From: Clostridiales bacterium UBA6468
Lineage (GTDB): Bacteria; Bacillota; Clostridia; Oscillospirales; Oscillospiraceae
Direction of reading: 5' to 3'
NCBI GenBank assembly: GCA_002436765.1
Contig: DJNI01000017.1
Location: 1-29,353 of the forward strand
DNA: 29,353 nucleotides
This document shows positions 22,547-29,353 of the stretch, piece by piece. Each line of letters starts with the position of its first letter. Within the stretch, counting starts at the first letter, position 1. A program made the position numbers and the translations under genes. Under the pieces are notes generated by a model. It made no database searches and was not told the origin of the DNA. It was given only the letters and a program-made list of their open reading frames with translations.

Positions 22547-23056
22547 TTATTTTATCAAGATTTTGCTTGCGGTGTCCGCATTTTCATCATAACAGAGCAG
22601 GCCGAAGCCGTGCAGCGCCGTCTCCCCGGACAGGACGGATTCCTCCGCCTTGCCAAGCTGCACCAATGCGCCGTCGGCGTTCAGGAGTTCCTCGCTGTCC
22701 GTAATATAGCACAGGGAGATTTTCTCCTGCAAGTCCGCCGCCAGCTGCACCGCCGCCGCCATAAAGGCGGAGGTGTCCTCCGCATCCTGGGGGCGGCCGT
22801 TGTACTGGTACAGATTCACCGTGACGACCACCTTCCCGTCGCCGTTCCGGTCGTCCAGCACCGTCTCCAGCTGCGCGGCCATTTCATCCCGGGCTTCCTC
22901 CGGAACATAGCTGCCCGTGACAACGGAAATGTAATAGTCGGGTTTTGGCGTCTGCCGCTTCTGCACCCAGAAATTGACCAGCAGGAGCAGCACCGCCGCG
23001 CCGCCGATCATGTACCACTTGTAGTAGAGCCACAGATGCTGCCATTTTTTCTTCAT
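22547..23056 (-). CDS. Membrane-anchored protein, unknown function (YesL partner)
   Basis: A 169-residue protein with a basic N-terminus (MKKKWQHLWLYYKWYM), one membrane helix (about 15-33) and an extracellular or peripheral domain of about 135 residues rich in acidic residues. No family is recognised. It is translationally coupled (ATGA) to the YesL-like gene upstream and followed 17 nt later by the oxidoreductase. This placement suggests a role with the YesL-like protein in the sugar locus. Confidence 0.8.
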   Translation of the reverse strand: MKKKWQHLWLYYKWYMIGGAAVLLLLVNFWVQKRQTPKPDYYISVVTGSYVPEEARDEMAAQLETVLDDRNGDGKVVVTVNLYQYNGRPQDAEDTSAFMAAAVQLAADLQEKISLCYITDSEELLNADGALVQLGKAEESVLSGETALHGFGLLCYDENADTASKILIK

Positions 23057-23787
23057 GCGTCTTCCTCCGGGAAGTATTGCTCGAACACGGGGTAGAAAAT
23101 CAGGTTTGCCGTCATCACCAGCAGCGCCGGTGCGCCCAGGATCAGATACCAGACGCAGTACTCATAAAACCGCAGACACACCGCCGCGGCGGCCAGAGAA
23201 AACAGGATCGCTCCCGCCGCTCTCCCGCCCCCCGCGAGGATCAGCAGAAAGCCGTTTTTCAGAACGCCCCGGAAGGGAAGCGCCACCATGGCGATCTGCT
23301 GGAAGCCGATGACGGTCAGTCCCATCATCACAAAGGCGCTGAGGAAAAAGCCCACCGCGAGAACGGGGTTGAATCCCCCCTCCGTAAGCCCCACCAGCCG
23401 TACCGCCCAGGCGAACATGCCCCAGAGCGCGCCTATGATAAGCGCGAACAGAGCGGACTGCTTCCAGTCCCGCTTGACGCTGGCAAAAAATTCCTGTGCC
23501 ACGGAAACCGGCTTATCCCGGATGATCTGCATACACACGCGGTTCAGCGCCGTGACCCCGGGTCCCAGAACGGCGGTGCCCAGCACTACGCCGACTCCGC
23601 TGAGCCAGTCCCAGGTCTGCAAAAAGAAAAACAAAGCGGCCAGGAGCGGCAGCGCCCAAGCAAGGCACAGCAGATTCGCCCAGAACAGCGTCATAGAGCG
23701 TTCCTCCAGAATCTGGAACCAACGCGCCAGCCCCGTTCTGCGCACCCCGCCGGGCGCCTTCATAAAGTTCCTCCAAAAAGGATTCAT
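23053..23787 (-). CDS. YesL/DUF624-like membrane protein
   Basis: About 244 residues with five or six hydrophobic segments and a charged N-terminus (MNPFWRNFMKAPGGVRRTG). The size, membrane pattern and position in a sugar ABC locus fit the DUF624/YesL family, though the match is by eye. YesL-type proteins often sit beside YesM/YesN and CUT1 transporters. Start ATG 23787, with AGGG about 10 nt upstream; an in-frame ATG at 23805 is possible. It is the first gene of the leftward run. Function of the family is unknown. Confidence 0.75.
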   Translation of the reverse strand: MNPFWRNFMKAPGGVRRTGLARWFQILEERSMTLFWANLLCLAWALPLLAALFFFLQTWDWLSGVGVVLGTAVLGPGVTALNRVCMQIIRDKPVSVAQEFFASVKRDWKQSALFALIIGALWGMFAWAVRLVGLTEGGFNPVLAVGFFLSAFVMMGLTVIGFQQIAMVALPFRGVLKNGFLLILAGGGRAAGAILFSLAAAAVCLRFYEYCVWYLILGAPALLVMTANLIFYPVFEQYFPEEDA

Positions 23788-23834
23788 ACGATCACATCCC
23801 TGCATTTTTCCGGACTTCCGTCCTCACGAATATG

Positions 23835-23840
23835 ATTATA
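23835..23840 (-). promoter_or_regulatory. Extended -10 promoter of the YesL-led operon
   Basis: TGATATAAT on the minus strand, a perfect TATAAT with the TG extension, about 48 bp before the YesL-like start. No good -35 is visible. Confidence 0.65.
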
Positions 23841-23931
23841 TCATAACATTGACAAAAGGGAAGGAAAATCTCTTCCAGTTTTGTGCGATATATATAGAAC
23901 TTACGCATTTTCCCAATATTCGTTCTTTTCC

Positions 23932-23960
23932 TTGCAAATCATCCGCTCCCGTTGTATACT
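23932..23960 (+). promoter_or_regulatory. Promoter of the epimerase-MFS unit
   Basis: -35 TTGCAA (23932-23937), 17-bp spacer and -10 TATACT (23955-23960), 35 bp before the ATG. It is divergent from the YesL-led operon. Confidence 0.75.
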
Positions 23961-23995
23961 CGGTTCGACCACTCTTACACCTGGAGGAATGCGCG

Positions 23996-24874
23996 ATGAA
24001 CCTGTATACCCTTCACAATAACGATCTGACCGTGACCCTGGACGCCTGCGGCGCCGTGCTGCACAGCATCGTCAAGGACGGCGCAGAATATCTCTGGCAG
24101 GGCGACGCTAAGTACTGGGCACGGCGGGACGCCAACCTGTTTCCCTACGTCGGCCGCCTGACCGACGGGCAGTACCTGCTGGACGGAAAAACCTATCCCA
24201 TGACCATCCACGGCTTCTGCATCGGCACGGACTTCGCCGTGACCGGGCAGACGGAATCTTCCATCCGCTTCACCCTCACCGACAGCGAGAAGACCCGTTC
24301 CATGTACCCCTTCCGGTTTGCCTTCCACGTATGCTACGCCCTCCGGGGAAATCAGATCTGCAAGACCTGCCTGGTGGAAAACCGGGATTCCCGGGAAATG
24401 TACTTCGGCATCGGCGGACACCCCGGCTTCAACGTCCCCCTGAACGGCGAGGGCGCCTTTGACGACTGGGAGCTGGACTTTGCCGAGCCCTGCCAGCCCG
24501 TGCGCATCGACATGGATCCCGCCAATTACCGGCTTGCGGGTACCGAATCCCCTTACCCTCTGAAAGACGGCCGCCGGATCCCCCTGACCCATGCGCTGTT
24601 CGATCTGGACGCGGTGGTGCTGGGGAACATCAGCCGCACACTCACCCTGCGCTCCGGCAAATCTTCCCGCAGCGTCACGGTGTCCTTCCCGGACATGCCC
24701 TTCGTCGGATTGTGGCACGCGCCCAAAACCGACGCCCCCTACGTCTGCATTGAGCCCTGGGTCAGTCTCCCCTCTCACAGCGCCTTCGTGGAGGACTTCG
24801 CCAAGCAGGAACACATGATCCACCTGCCCGCAGGCGAAACCTACCGCAATGAAATGACCATCACCCTGGAATGA
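23996..24874 (+). CDS. Aldose 1-epimerase-like protein (GalM/YihR family)
   Basis: A 292-residue galactose-mutarotase-fold protein that interconverts the alpha and beta anomers of sugars or acts on sugar phosphates. Supporting segments are LDACGAVLHSIVKDGAEYLWQGD, RRDANLFPYVGRL (Arg/Asn-rich substrate site), TIHGFCIGTDF (His), IGGHPGFNVP (catalytic His) and VCIEPWVSLP (catalytic Glu). The start is ATG 23996 with GGAGG eight nt upstream. The frame is open much further upstream but without a start site. It is followed 18 nt later by an MFS gene in the same unit. Confidence 0.93.
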   Translation: MNLYTLHNNDLTVTLDACGAVLHSIVKDGAEYLWQGDAKYWARRDANLFPYVGRLTDGQYLLDGKTYPMTIHGFCIGTDFAVTGQTESSIRFTLTDSEKTRSMYPFRFAFHVCYALRGNQICKTCLVENRDSREMYFGIGGHPGFNVPLNGEGAFDDWELDFAEPCQPVRIDMDPANYRLAGTESPYPLKDGRRIPLTHALFDLDAVVLGNISRTLTLRSGKSSRSVTVSFPDMPFVGLWHAPKTDAPYVCIEPWVSLPSHSAFVEDFAKQEHMIHLPAGETYRNEMTITLE

Positions 24875-24892
24875 CCGATCGGGGCCGTATTT

Positions 24893-26095
24893 ATGAAATA
24901 TAAAACCCGCTTTCTTCTGTTCTTCGTGGCCATGGCGCTGTTTCACCTTGCGTCCAACTTCGCCCACCCTGTAACGCCCACCATCATTCAGGCGCTGGGG
25001 CTGCCGGACTATATGTTCGGGCTGATGCTGGCGGTCATGATGATCGCCAACTTCGCCCTGTCCCCCTCCTGGGGCAATATCAACCGGTTCATTTCCTCCC
25101 GGCAGTCTCTGCTCATCTGCTGCGTCGGCTACGCCCTGGCGCAGCTGGGGTTCGCCTATTCCACCACCCAGATGGGCATTCTCTTCGTGCGGCTTCTTGC
25201 GGGTGTGTTCATCGGCGGCGCGTTCGTCAGTATGCTGACCTACGTGGTCAACGCGGCAAGGCCGGAGGATATGGCAAAGTATCTGACCTACAGCGCCACG
25301 CTCAATTCGGTGTTCGGCGCCTTCGGCTATCTCGTCGGCGGCGTGGTGGGAGAATTTTCCATCCGCGCAACCTTCCTGCTGCAAGCAGCTACCCTGCTCG
25401 TCAGCGGCATTCTGTTCCGGCTGTGCTGCGAACCGGATGCGGAGCGCACCGAAAAAGCGTCCGTCAAGGAGCTTCTCGCCAACGGTAACCCCTTCGACGC
25501 CTTCCGGGACGGGAAATATTTCATGAATACCGCCTTTGTCCTTCTGTTCCTGGTGAACATTCTGATCAATCTGGGAAATACCTGCTTCGATCAGGTGTTC
25601 AACTACTACCTGAAAGACCAGCTGGGGCTGACCTCCGCTTATAACGGCATCATCAAGGCCGTGGTGGGCTTCATCTCCTTCCTGTTCAACATGACGCTGT
25701 GCCTGTGGATCATCCGCAAGGCCGACACCGGCAAATCCACGGTGGTGCTGGCGGGCGTCTGCACGCTGGCCTCGCTGGGAACGGTTTTCGCGCCGCAGAC
25801 CTCCGTTTTTCTTTCCTGCGGCATCGCGCTGTACGCCGGATATTCCGTCAGCGTCCCCGTTTTGCAGGACATGGTGGCCACCCGGGCAGACCCTGCCCAG
25901 AAGAATCTGGTCATGGGCTTTTACAACGCGACCAAATCCCTCGGCAGCATCATCGGCTCCCTGCTGGCGGGATTCCTGTACGCAATTCATATCAAGCTGC
26001 CCTTTATCTGGATCGCCACGGTTTACGCCCTGTCCATCGCCGCCGCGGTGGGGTACCTGGTATACTGCCGGGTCGGCGAGCGGGCCAAGTGCTGA
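24893..26095 (+). CDS. Major facilitator superfamily transporter
   Basis: A 400-residue membrane protein with about 12 hydrophobic segments in two sixes. The intracellular loop after TM2 is MFS-like (SPSWGNINRFISSRQSLL), and RLLAGVFIGGAF in TM4 resembles exporters of the multidrug and sugar-efflux type. The ribosome site is weak (GGGG about 8 nt upstream), which suggests coupling to the upstream gene. It shares a transcript with the aldose epimerase and ends at a strong terminator. The substrate is unknown. Sugar, drug or precursor transport are all possible. Confidence 0.9.
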   Translation: MKYKTRFLLFFVAMALFHLASNFAHPVTPTIIQALGLPDYMFGLMLAVMMIANFALSPSWGNINRFISSRQSLLICCVGYALAQLGFAYSTTQMGILFVRLLAGVFIGGAFVSMLTYVVNAARPEDMAKYLTYSATLNSVFGAFGYLVGGVVGEFSIRATFLLQAATLLVSGILFRLCCEPDAERTEKASVKELLANGNPFDAFRDGKYFMNTAFVLLFLVNILINLGNTCFDQVFNYYLKDQLGLTSAYNGIIKAVVGFISFLFNMTLCLWIIRKADTGKSTVVLAGVCTLASLGTVFAPQTSVFLSCGIALYAGYSVSVPVLQDMVATRADPAQKNLVMGFYNATKSLGSIIGSLLAGFLYAIHIKLPFIWIATVYALSIAAAVGYLVYCRVGERAKC

Positions 26096-26120
26096 ATTTC
26101 CGAAGTTCCCCTGTACCAAC

Positions 26121-26148
26121 AAAAAGCCGCCCGGCGGGGCGGCTTTTT
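26121..26148 (+). terminator. Strong terminator after the MFS gene
   Basis: A perfect 12-bp stem, AAAAAGCCGCCC (26121-26132) with GGGCGGCTTTTT (26137-26148) and loop GGCG, ending in five T. Confidence 0.95.
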
Positions 26149-26188
26149 CCTGTTCCGAAAAATTTTCGTCAAAAATGTGACGTTTGCG

Positions 26189-26197
26189 TGATAAAAT
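26189..26197 (+). promoter_or_regulatory. Extended -10 promoter of the sigma-factor gene
   Basis: TGATAAAAT (TAAAAT at 26192-26197 with the TG extension), about 45 bp before the ATG. A CGTCA ... TGACG repeat lies just upstream (26167-26182) and could be a regulatory or autoregulated sigma site. Confidence 0.5.
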
Positions 26198-26241
26198 CTT
26201 ATTATCAGGGTGAAGGGCAAAAGAAAGGAAGTGACCCTCAA

Positions 26242-26796
26242 ATGGAAGACGCGAAAATCCTCGACCTGTATTTTGCCCGGGACGAGGACGCCATAAGGGA
26301 AACGGACACGGCCTACGGCAAACGGCTGCACACACTGGCAAAGAATATCCTGCAAAACCGGGAGGATGCCGAGGAAAGCGTCAATGATACATACGCCCAA
26401 GTCTGGAAGAGCATCCCGCCCCGGCGGCCGCAATATTTCTTTGCGTTTCTGGCCTCGATCTGCCGTCACCTCTCCCTGAACCGCGTGGACTGGAAGCAGG
26501 CCGCCAAGCGCCGCGCCCAGGTCGTTCCCCTCACCGAGGAAATGGAAAACTGCATCCCGGATACCGTTCACCAGCGGCAGATGGAGGCAAAGGAGCTGGG
26601 CAAGCTGCTGGATGCATTTCTGGAAGGTCTGCCAAAGGACAGCCGGCTGATTTTCCTGCGGCGGTACTGGTACGTGGACTCCGTCCCAGAGATCGCCGCC
26701 CGCTATGAAATGACGGAAAGCAAGGTCAAAATGCAGCTGAGCCGGACAAAAGAGAAGCTCCGCTTATTTCTGGAACAGGAGGGAATTTACGTATGA
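26242..26796 (+). CDS. Sigma-70 family (ECF-type) sigma factor
   Basis: A 184-residue sigma factor with regions 2 and 4 only. Region 2: AYGKRLHTLAKNILQNREDAEESVNDTYAQVWKSI. Region 4: LEGLPKDSRLIFLRRYWYVDSVPEIAARYEMTESKVKMQLSRTKEKLRLFLE, a clear HTH. The start is ATG 26242, with AAGGAAG upstream. Its stop overlaps the start of a membrane-anchored protein (ATGA), the usual sigma/anti-sigma arrangement. It probably directs a small stress or envelope regulon and its own transcription. The target promoters cannot be named. Confidence 0.93.
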   Translation: MEDAKILDLYFARDEDAIRETDTAYGKRLHTLAKNILQNREDAEESVNDTYAQVWKSIPPRRPQYFFAFLASICRHLSLNRVDWKQAAKRRAQVVPLTEEMENCIPDTVHQRQMEAKELGKLLDAFLEGLPKDSRLIFLRRYWYVDSVPEIAARYEMTESKVKMQLSRTKEKLRLFLEQEGIYV

Positions 26797-28556
26797 ACGG
26801 ACAGGAAATCTTTTTGGGGCTGAGCTACATCAGCCGGAAATACATTGAAGAAGCGGAGACGGAAACCATCTCCGGCGGCACCGGCAAAGCCCATCGCATC
26901 CGCAGACCCTTTCTGCTGGCGGCGGTGATCGCCCTTCTGCTGCTTCTGGTGGGGTGCGCAGCGGTGTATGTGCTGAAAATGGAGCATGTGAAAATCAGCA
27001 GCGGCACCGCCCAGCAGGATTACTCACTGGTGGACGGGGTATACGTGGAAGACCCCCACACCATCAACACCACCACACTGAGCATAGCCGGTCTGAAAGG
27101 CTCCAACGCCTATAAGGCGTGCGCGGATTTTTACGCCTTCAAAACCAAATACACAGCCGACGGCGAGGAAATGGGCAAAGCGGGCACCCTGCCGGAAGGC
27201 TACTGGGACGCCTACAGGGATGTCATGGACGCCAAGGCAAAGGAACTGGCGGAACAATACGGTCTGAAACCGGAGGGTCAGGTGCTGAAATTCCGCACCA
27301 CCCGGAATCTGTGCGACGCACTGGGCGTGGAGCGGTTCGTGCGGGACAGTCAGAACGTCAGCATTGACATCAATGAGGGCAGCTGCTACGACACCGGGAA
27401 TTTCTACCTGTGGATGAACTTTGCCTTCCCGGAAGATCAGGGCTATGAGGTGACCCAAACCAACGGCGCGCTCTACTGGAACCGGCAGGACACCTTCAGC
27501 CGGGATTATGTCACCCTCGAAGACAGTGGCGACTGGGTGGAGCGGAACTACACCACCTCCGCCGGGAACACCGTTCTGATCCTGACCTCTCCCAGCCAGG
27601 AGCAGGGCTATATCCTCTGCGACCGTGGGGACGCCCTGATGACCGTGTGGCTGGACGCAAACCCCGAAATTCTCAGCGAGGATGCCGGTGTGGCATCCGC
27701 CGAATATCTGCACATGACGGAAAAGCAGCTGGACATGGTCGCTGACGCTCTGGACTTTGCCATTCAGCCGAACGTCCCCACCCAGGCCGATGTAGACGCC
27801 CAAGCAGAAATTCCCGAGGAAGGAACCCAGAACGGCTATACCCTGAAACTGAAATCCGTAGAGACTGACGGCTATGTGGCTCAGATTCTTATTGGCATCA
27901 CTGCCCCGGAGGATATCGTTCTTTCCACAGAGAAGCCTTTGCGTTTTGCTAATTGGCGGGGTATGCTTGTTCCTGCCGACGGCTCTAAGGCAGCCTCCGG
28001 CCCGGTTGATACTCTCGACGACGGTGACGGAAAGGCCAACACCATAGACGTCCTTCTGACGCAATCCGTCACCACAAAGAATACGGATGCCCCCTTTACC
28101 GTCGGAAGCGTCTGGACTCTTTATCTGGTTGACCTGATTTGCGGCAGCACGGATGAAACCCTGACCGAAGGAGAATGGCAGTTCCCCATTTCCTTTGGGG
28201 AGGACAACGGCGACTACCGGGAACTTGAACTGCTCACCAGCCCCATCCTCATGAAAGCCGGTACGGGCTGGCTGCCGGACGGAACGGATGTTGTCATGGA
28301 ATTTCCGGTTTCCTCCTTCAAGCTTCGCAAATTCAGCAGTGAGATCGTGCGGGATACCGCCGCCGAGACCGAGGAACAGCGTGCCGAAACATATACGGAT
28401 TTTTATAGGTGGAATGGTCACTTCATTTGTGTCGTCATGAAAGACGGCACAAGAATTGAACTGTGGGATCAGGAAAATGACAGCGCCATTGATCTTACGC
28501 AGGTAGACTACGTTCTCCTTGCCGACGGCACCAAGCTCCCCGTCCCTGCAACGTAA
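26793..28556 (+). CDS. Membrane-anchored anti-sigma-like protein with large outer domain
   Basis: A 587-residue protein. The short cytoplasmic N-terminus (1-38) includes MNGQEIFLGLSYISRKYIEEAET. One membrane helix follows (about 39-60, RPFLLAAVIALLLLLVG), then a domain of about 520 residues outside the cell, acidic and beta-rich by eye. No family beyond an anti-sigma-like (DUF4179-type) layout is recognised. The start overlaps the sigma stop, so expression is coupled and the cytoplasmic tail probably binds the sigma factor. From about 27,860 the codons become richer in A/T (for example CTT, ATT, GCT) than before, which hints at a separate history for the C-terminal third. There is no visible frameshift. 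Confidence 0.8.
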   Translation: MNGQEIFLGLSYISRKYIEEAETETISGGTGKAHRIRRPFLLAAVIALLLLLVGCAAVYVLKMEHVKISSGTAQQDYSLVDGVYVEDPHTINTTTLSIAGLKGSNAYKACADFYAFKTKYTADGEEMGKAGTLPEGYWDAYRDVMDAKAKELAEQYGLKPEGQVLKFRTTRNLCDALGVERFVRDSQNVSIDINEGSCYDTGNFYLWMNFAFPEDQGYEVTQTNGALYWNRQDTFSRDYVTLEDSGDWVERNYTTSAGNTVLILTSPSQEQGYILCDRGDALMTVWLDANPEILSEDAGVASAEYLHMTEKQLDMVADALDFAIQPNVPTQADVDAQAEIPEEGTQNGYTLKLKSVETDGYVAQILIGITAPEDIVLSTEKPLRFANWRGMLVPADGSKAASGPVDTLDDGDGKANTIDVLLTQSVTTKNTDAPFTVGSVWTLYLVDLICGSTDETLTEGEWQFPISFGEDNGDYRELELLTSPILMKAGTGWLPDGTDVVMEFPVSSFKLRKFSSEIVRDTAAETEEQRAETYTDFYRWNGHFICVVMKDGTRIELWDQENDSAIDLTQVDYVLLADGTKLPVPAT

Positions 28557-28706
28557 TAGTCCCCCCTCTTCCAAAGCAGAAGGCCATCCGCACCAATGGG
28601 CGAGGCGCATCAGACAGTTAACAAGCGCAGCAGGATAACGAACCGCGCCCCTTGCCTCCCCCTCCTGGGGCAATGTCATCAACTTAAGGCAACAGGAAAT
28701 CAGTTG
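28557..28706. other. Gene-free stretch before repeat B
   Basis: No coding frame with a start signal. It holds a weak TTGCC/GGCAA hairpin (28652-28673) without a T-run and a CAACT/AGTTG repeat running up to the left end of element B. No terminator for the anti-sigma-like gene is seen. Confidence 0.5.
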
Positions 28707-28835
28707 GGGAACCTCCGATTAAATCGGCAAGAGCTGTGAGCGAGAGATTTTTCGGCCAATCGAGGTACCGGAAACGGCGGAAGACTTTGTGTACCCGCAA
28801 GGGGTATGCCGCAGACGATTGATTCAGAGGTTCCC
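28707..28835. repeat. Hairpin element B (129 bp, terminal inverted repeats)
   Basis: The ends GGGAACCTCCGATTAAATCG (28707-28726) and the complement of 28816-28835 match at 17 of 20 positions. Inside are a shared box at 28725-28757 (CGGCAAGA ... GATTTTTCGGCC) and an inner hairpin TACCC/GGGTA (28792-28796 with 28802-28806) flanked by CGGC/GCCG. No coding frame with a ribosome site is present. Confidence 0.75.
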
Positions 28836-28998
28836 TGGGTATCTGAAAACCGGCAAAATGACCGACAGCGAGGGATTTTTGTCCTGAGCAAACCATTTTT
28901 CCCCGGGAAAACTTGCCGTATTGCAGGGGGAAATGGCGCGGCGCAGGGCAAAAAGCGCTTCTGTCCGGGCGCTTTGACAGCTTTCAGATACACCCTGG
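28834..28998. repeat. Hairpin element C (165-bp imperfect palindrome)
   Basis: The outer arms TATCTGAAA (28840-28848) and TTTCAGATA (28982-28990) pair, with CCTGGG/CCCTGG beyond. Inner blocks are co-linear: GACAG (28864-28868) with CTGTC (28961-28965), TTTTTG (28876-28881) with CAAAAA (28949-28954), and CCATTTTTCCCC (28893-28904) with GGGGGAAATGG (28926-28936), with an apical loop of about 21 nt. The box at 28851-28884 resembles those of elements A and B. The left end overlaps the right end of B. Confidence 0.75.
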
Positions 28999-29078
28999 AA
29001 AAGCGCGTTATTTCATCATTGAACGCATTACAACAACATAAGCAAAGCGAGAATCAAGCCGACAGGCGGCAACGACTG

Positions 29079-29119
29079 TATTTATGCGTGGTTTTTCGCT
29101 GTGATACACTACATAAATA
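29079..29119. repeat. A/T-rich stem-loop upstream of rpmB
   Basis: TATTTATG (29079-29086) pairs with CATAAATA (29112-29119), and GTG/CAC extends the stem. It lies about 50 bp before the rpmB -35 and has no T-run. Confidence 0.4.
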
Positions 29120-29169
29120 GCAATTACAAGCCTTTGCAAAAAATACCGTTGATAATTTGAAAAAAACAC

Positions 29170-29198
29170 TTGCATTTTTCCGTCAAATCTGATATCAT
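29170..29198 (+). promoter_or_regulatory. Promoter of rpmB
   Basis: -35 TTGCAT (29170-29175), 17-bp spacer and -10 TATCAT with TG extension (29193-29198). It predicts a leader of about 55 nt. Confidence 0.75.
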
Positions 29199-29259
29199 AT
29201 CTTAGCGCCTGTGAATTGGCGTATTCATCGAGTCATTATCGGATGGGAGGTGCTAGAAA

Positions 29260-29353
29260 ATGGCTAAGTGTGATTTTTGTGGTAAGGGCGTAACCTTCGG
29301 TATCAAGGTCTCTCACTCCCACAGACGTTCCAACCGTGCATGGAAGCCCAACG
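29260..29353 (+). CDS. rpmB: 50S ribosomal protein L28 (5' end only)
   Basis: The first 31 codons read MAKCDFCGKGVTFGIKVSHS followed by HRRSNRAWKPN, the standard L28 N-terminus. The CDFC pair is half of the zinc-ribbon Cys set of C+ type L28 proteins. Start ATG 29260 with GGGAGG about 10 nt upstream and a good promoter. The rest lies beyond the right edge. L28 is part of the large ribosomal subunit. This is a housekeeping gene, so the right edge is core chromosome. Confidence 0.95.
   Translation, partial: MAKCDFCGKGVTFGIKVSHSHRRSNRAWKPN

Noticed and set aside
23975..26341. 788-codon minus-strand open frame opposite the epimerase and MFS genes
   Set aside because: It crosses a strong terminator and two well-supported genes, and its composition is typical of antisense frames.
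28684..28896. 70-codon minus-strand frame in the repeat region
   Set aside because: It lies within hairpins B and C. Repeats of this kind produce spurious short frames, and there is no ribosome site.
28557..29259. CRISPR array, tRNA or riboswitch in the 700-bp gap
   Set aside because: No regular direct repeats with spacers, no cloverleaf and no known aptamer core seen. The structure is explained by inverted-repeat elements.

Overview
This window looks like chromosome from a Gram-positive gut-type Clostridia, most plausibly an Oscillospirales/Ruminococcaceae-like Firmicute. The reasons are purine-rich AGGAGG-type ribosome-binding sites, lipoprotein-anchored solute-binding proteins with Ala/Gly-Cys lipoboxes and Thr/Ala-rich linkers, YesM/YesN-type two-component genes, and high GC with strong antisense open frames. 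The assignment is inference; no rRNA or other taxonomic marker beyond the start of rpmB is present.

Nearly everything from base 1 to 23,800 is on the minus strand and concerns sugar or sugar-acid use. In transcription order (right to left) the units are as follows. (i) 23,787-17,247: YesL-like membrane protein, one-TM protein, Gfo/Idh/MocA oxidoreductase, ThuA-like protein, then a CUT1 ABC importer (lipoprotein plus two permeases; no ATPase here). (ii) 17,086-13,802: YesN-type response regulator and YesM-type histidine kinase, the likely sensor for unit (i). (iii) 13,564-12,173: an L-fucose/L-arabinose isomerase-like protein. (iv) 11,794-9,401: class II ketose-bisphosphate aldolase, PfkB kinase and a DUF4867-type cupin-like protein. 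(v) Two small unknown genes, divergent around a compound palindrome (8,516-9,360). (vi) 8,419-2,435: LacI regulator, ribose-type ABC importer (lipoprotein, double ATPase, permease) and a class I mannose-6-phosphate isomerase-like protein. (vii) 2,317-1: RpiR-family regulator and an FAD-linked 2-hydroxyacid oxidase cut by the left edge.

The right end is on the plus strand: aldose 1-epimerase-like gene plus MFS transporter with a strong terminator, a sigma factor overlapping a membrane-anchored anti-sigma-like protein, about 700 bp without a gene carrying repeats, and the start of rpmB (L28).

Two signals stand out. First, the FAD oxidase and the aldolase operon, 10.5 kb apart, have near-identical promoter architectures: three HexR/RpiR-like 15-bp boxes (consensus near TGTAANNAAATTNCA) at the same spacing around a 17-bp-spacer promoter. 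This ties the oxidase, aldolase, kinase and cupin into one putative RpiR regulon and suggests an uncharacterised aldose/ketose pathway. Second, three long intergenic hairpins (11,966-12,130; 28,707-28,835; 28,834-28,998) have unrelated terminal arms but share an internal box (CGGCAARA ... GATTTTT ... CC) beginning 17-19 nt from the left end. They look like a family of structured repeats.
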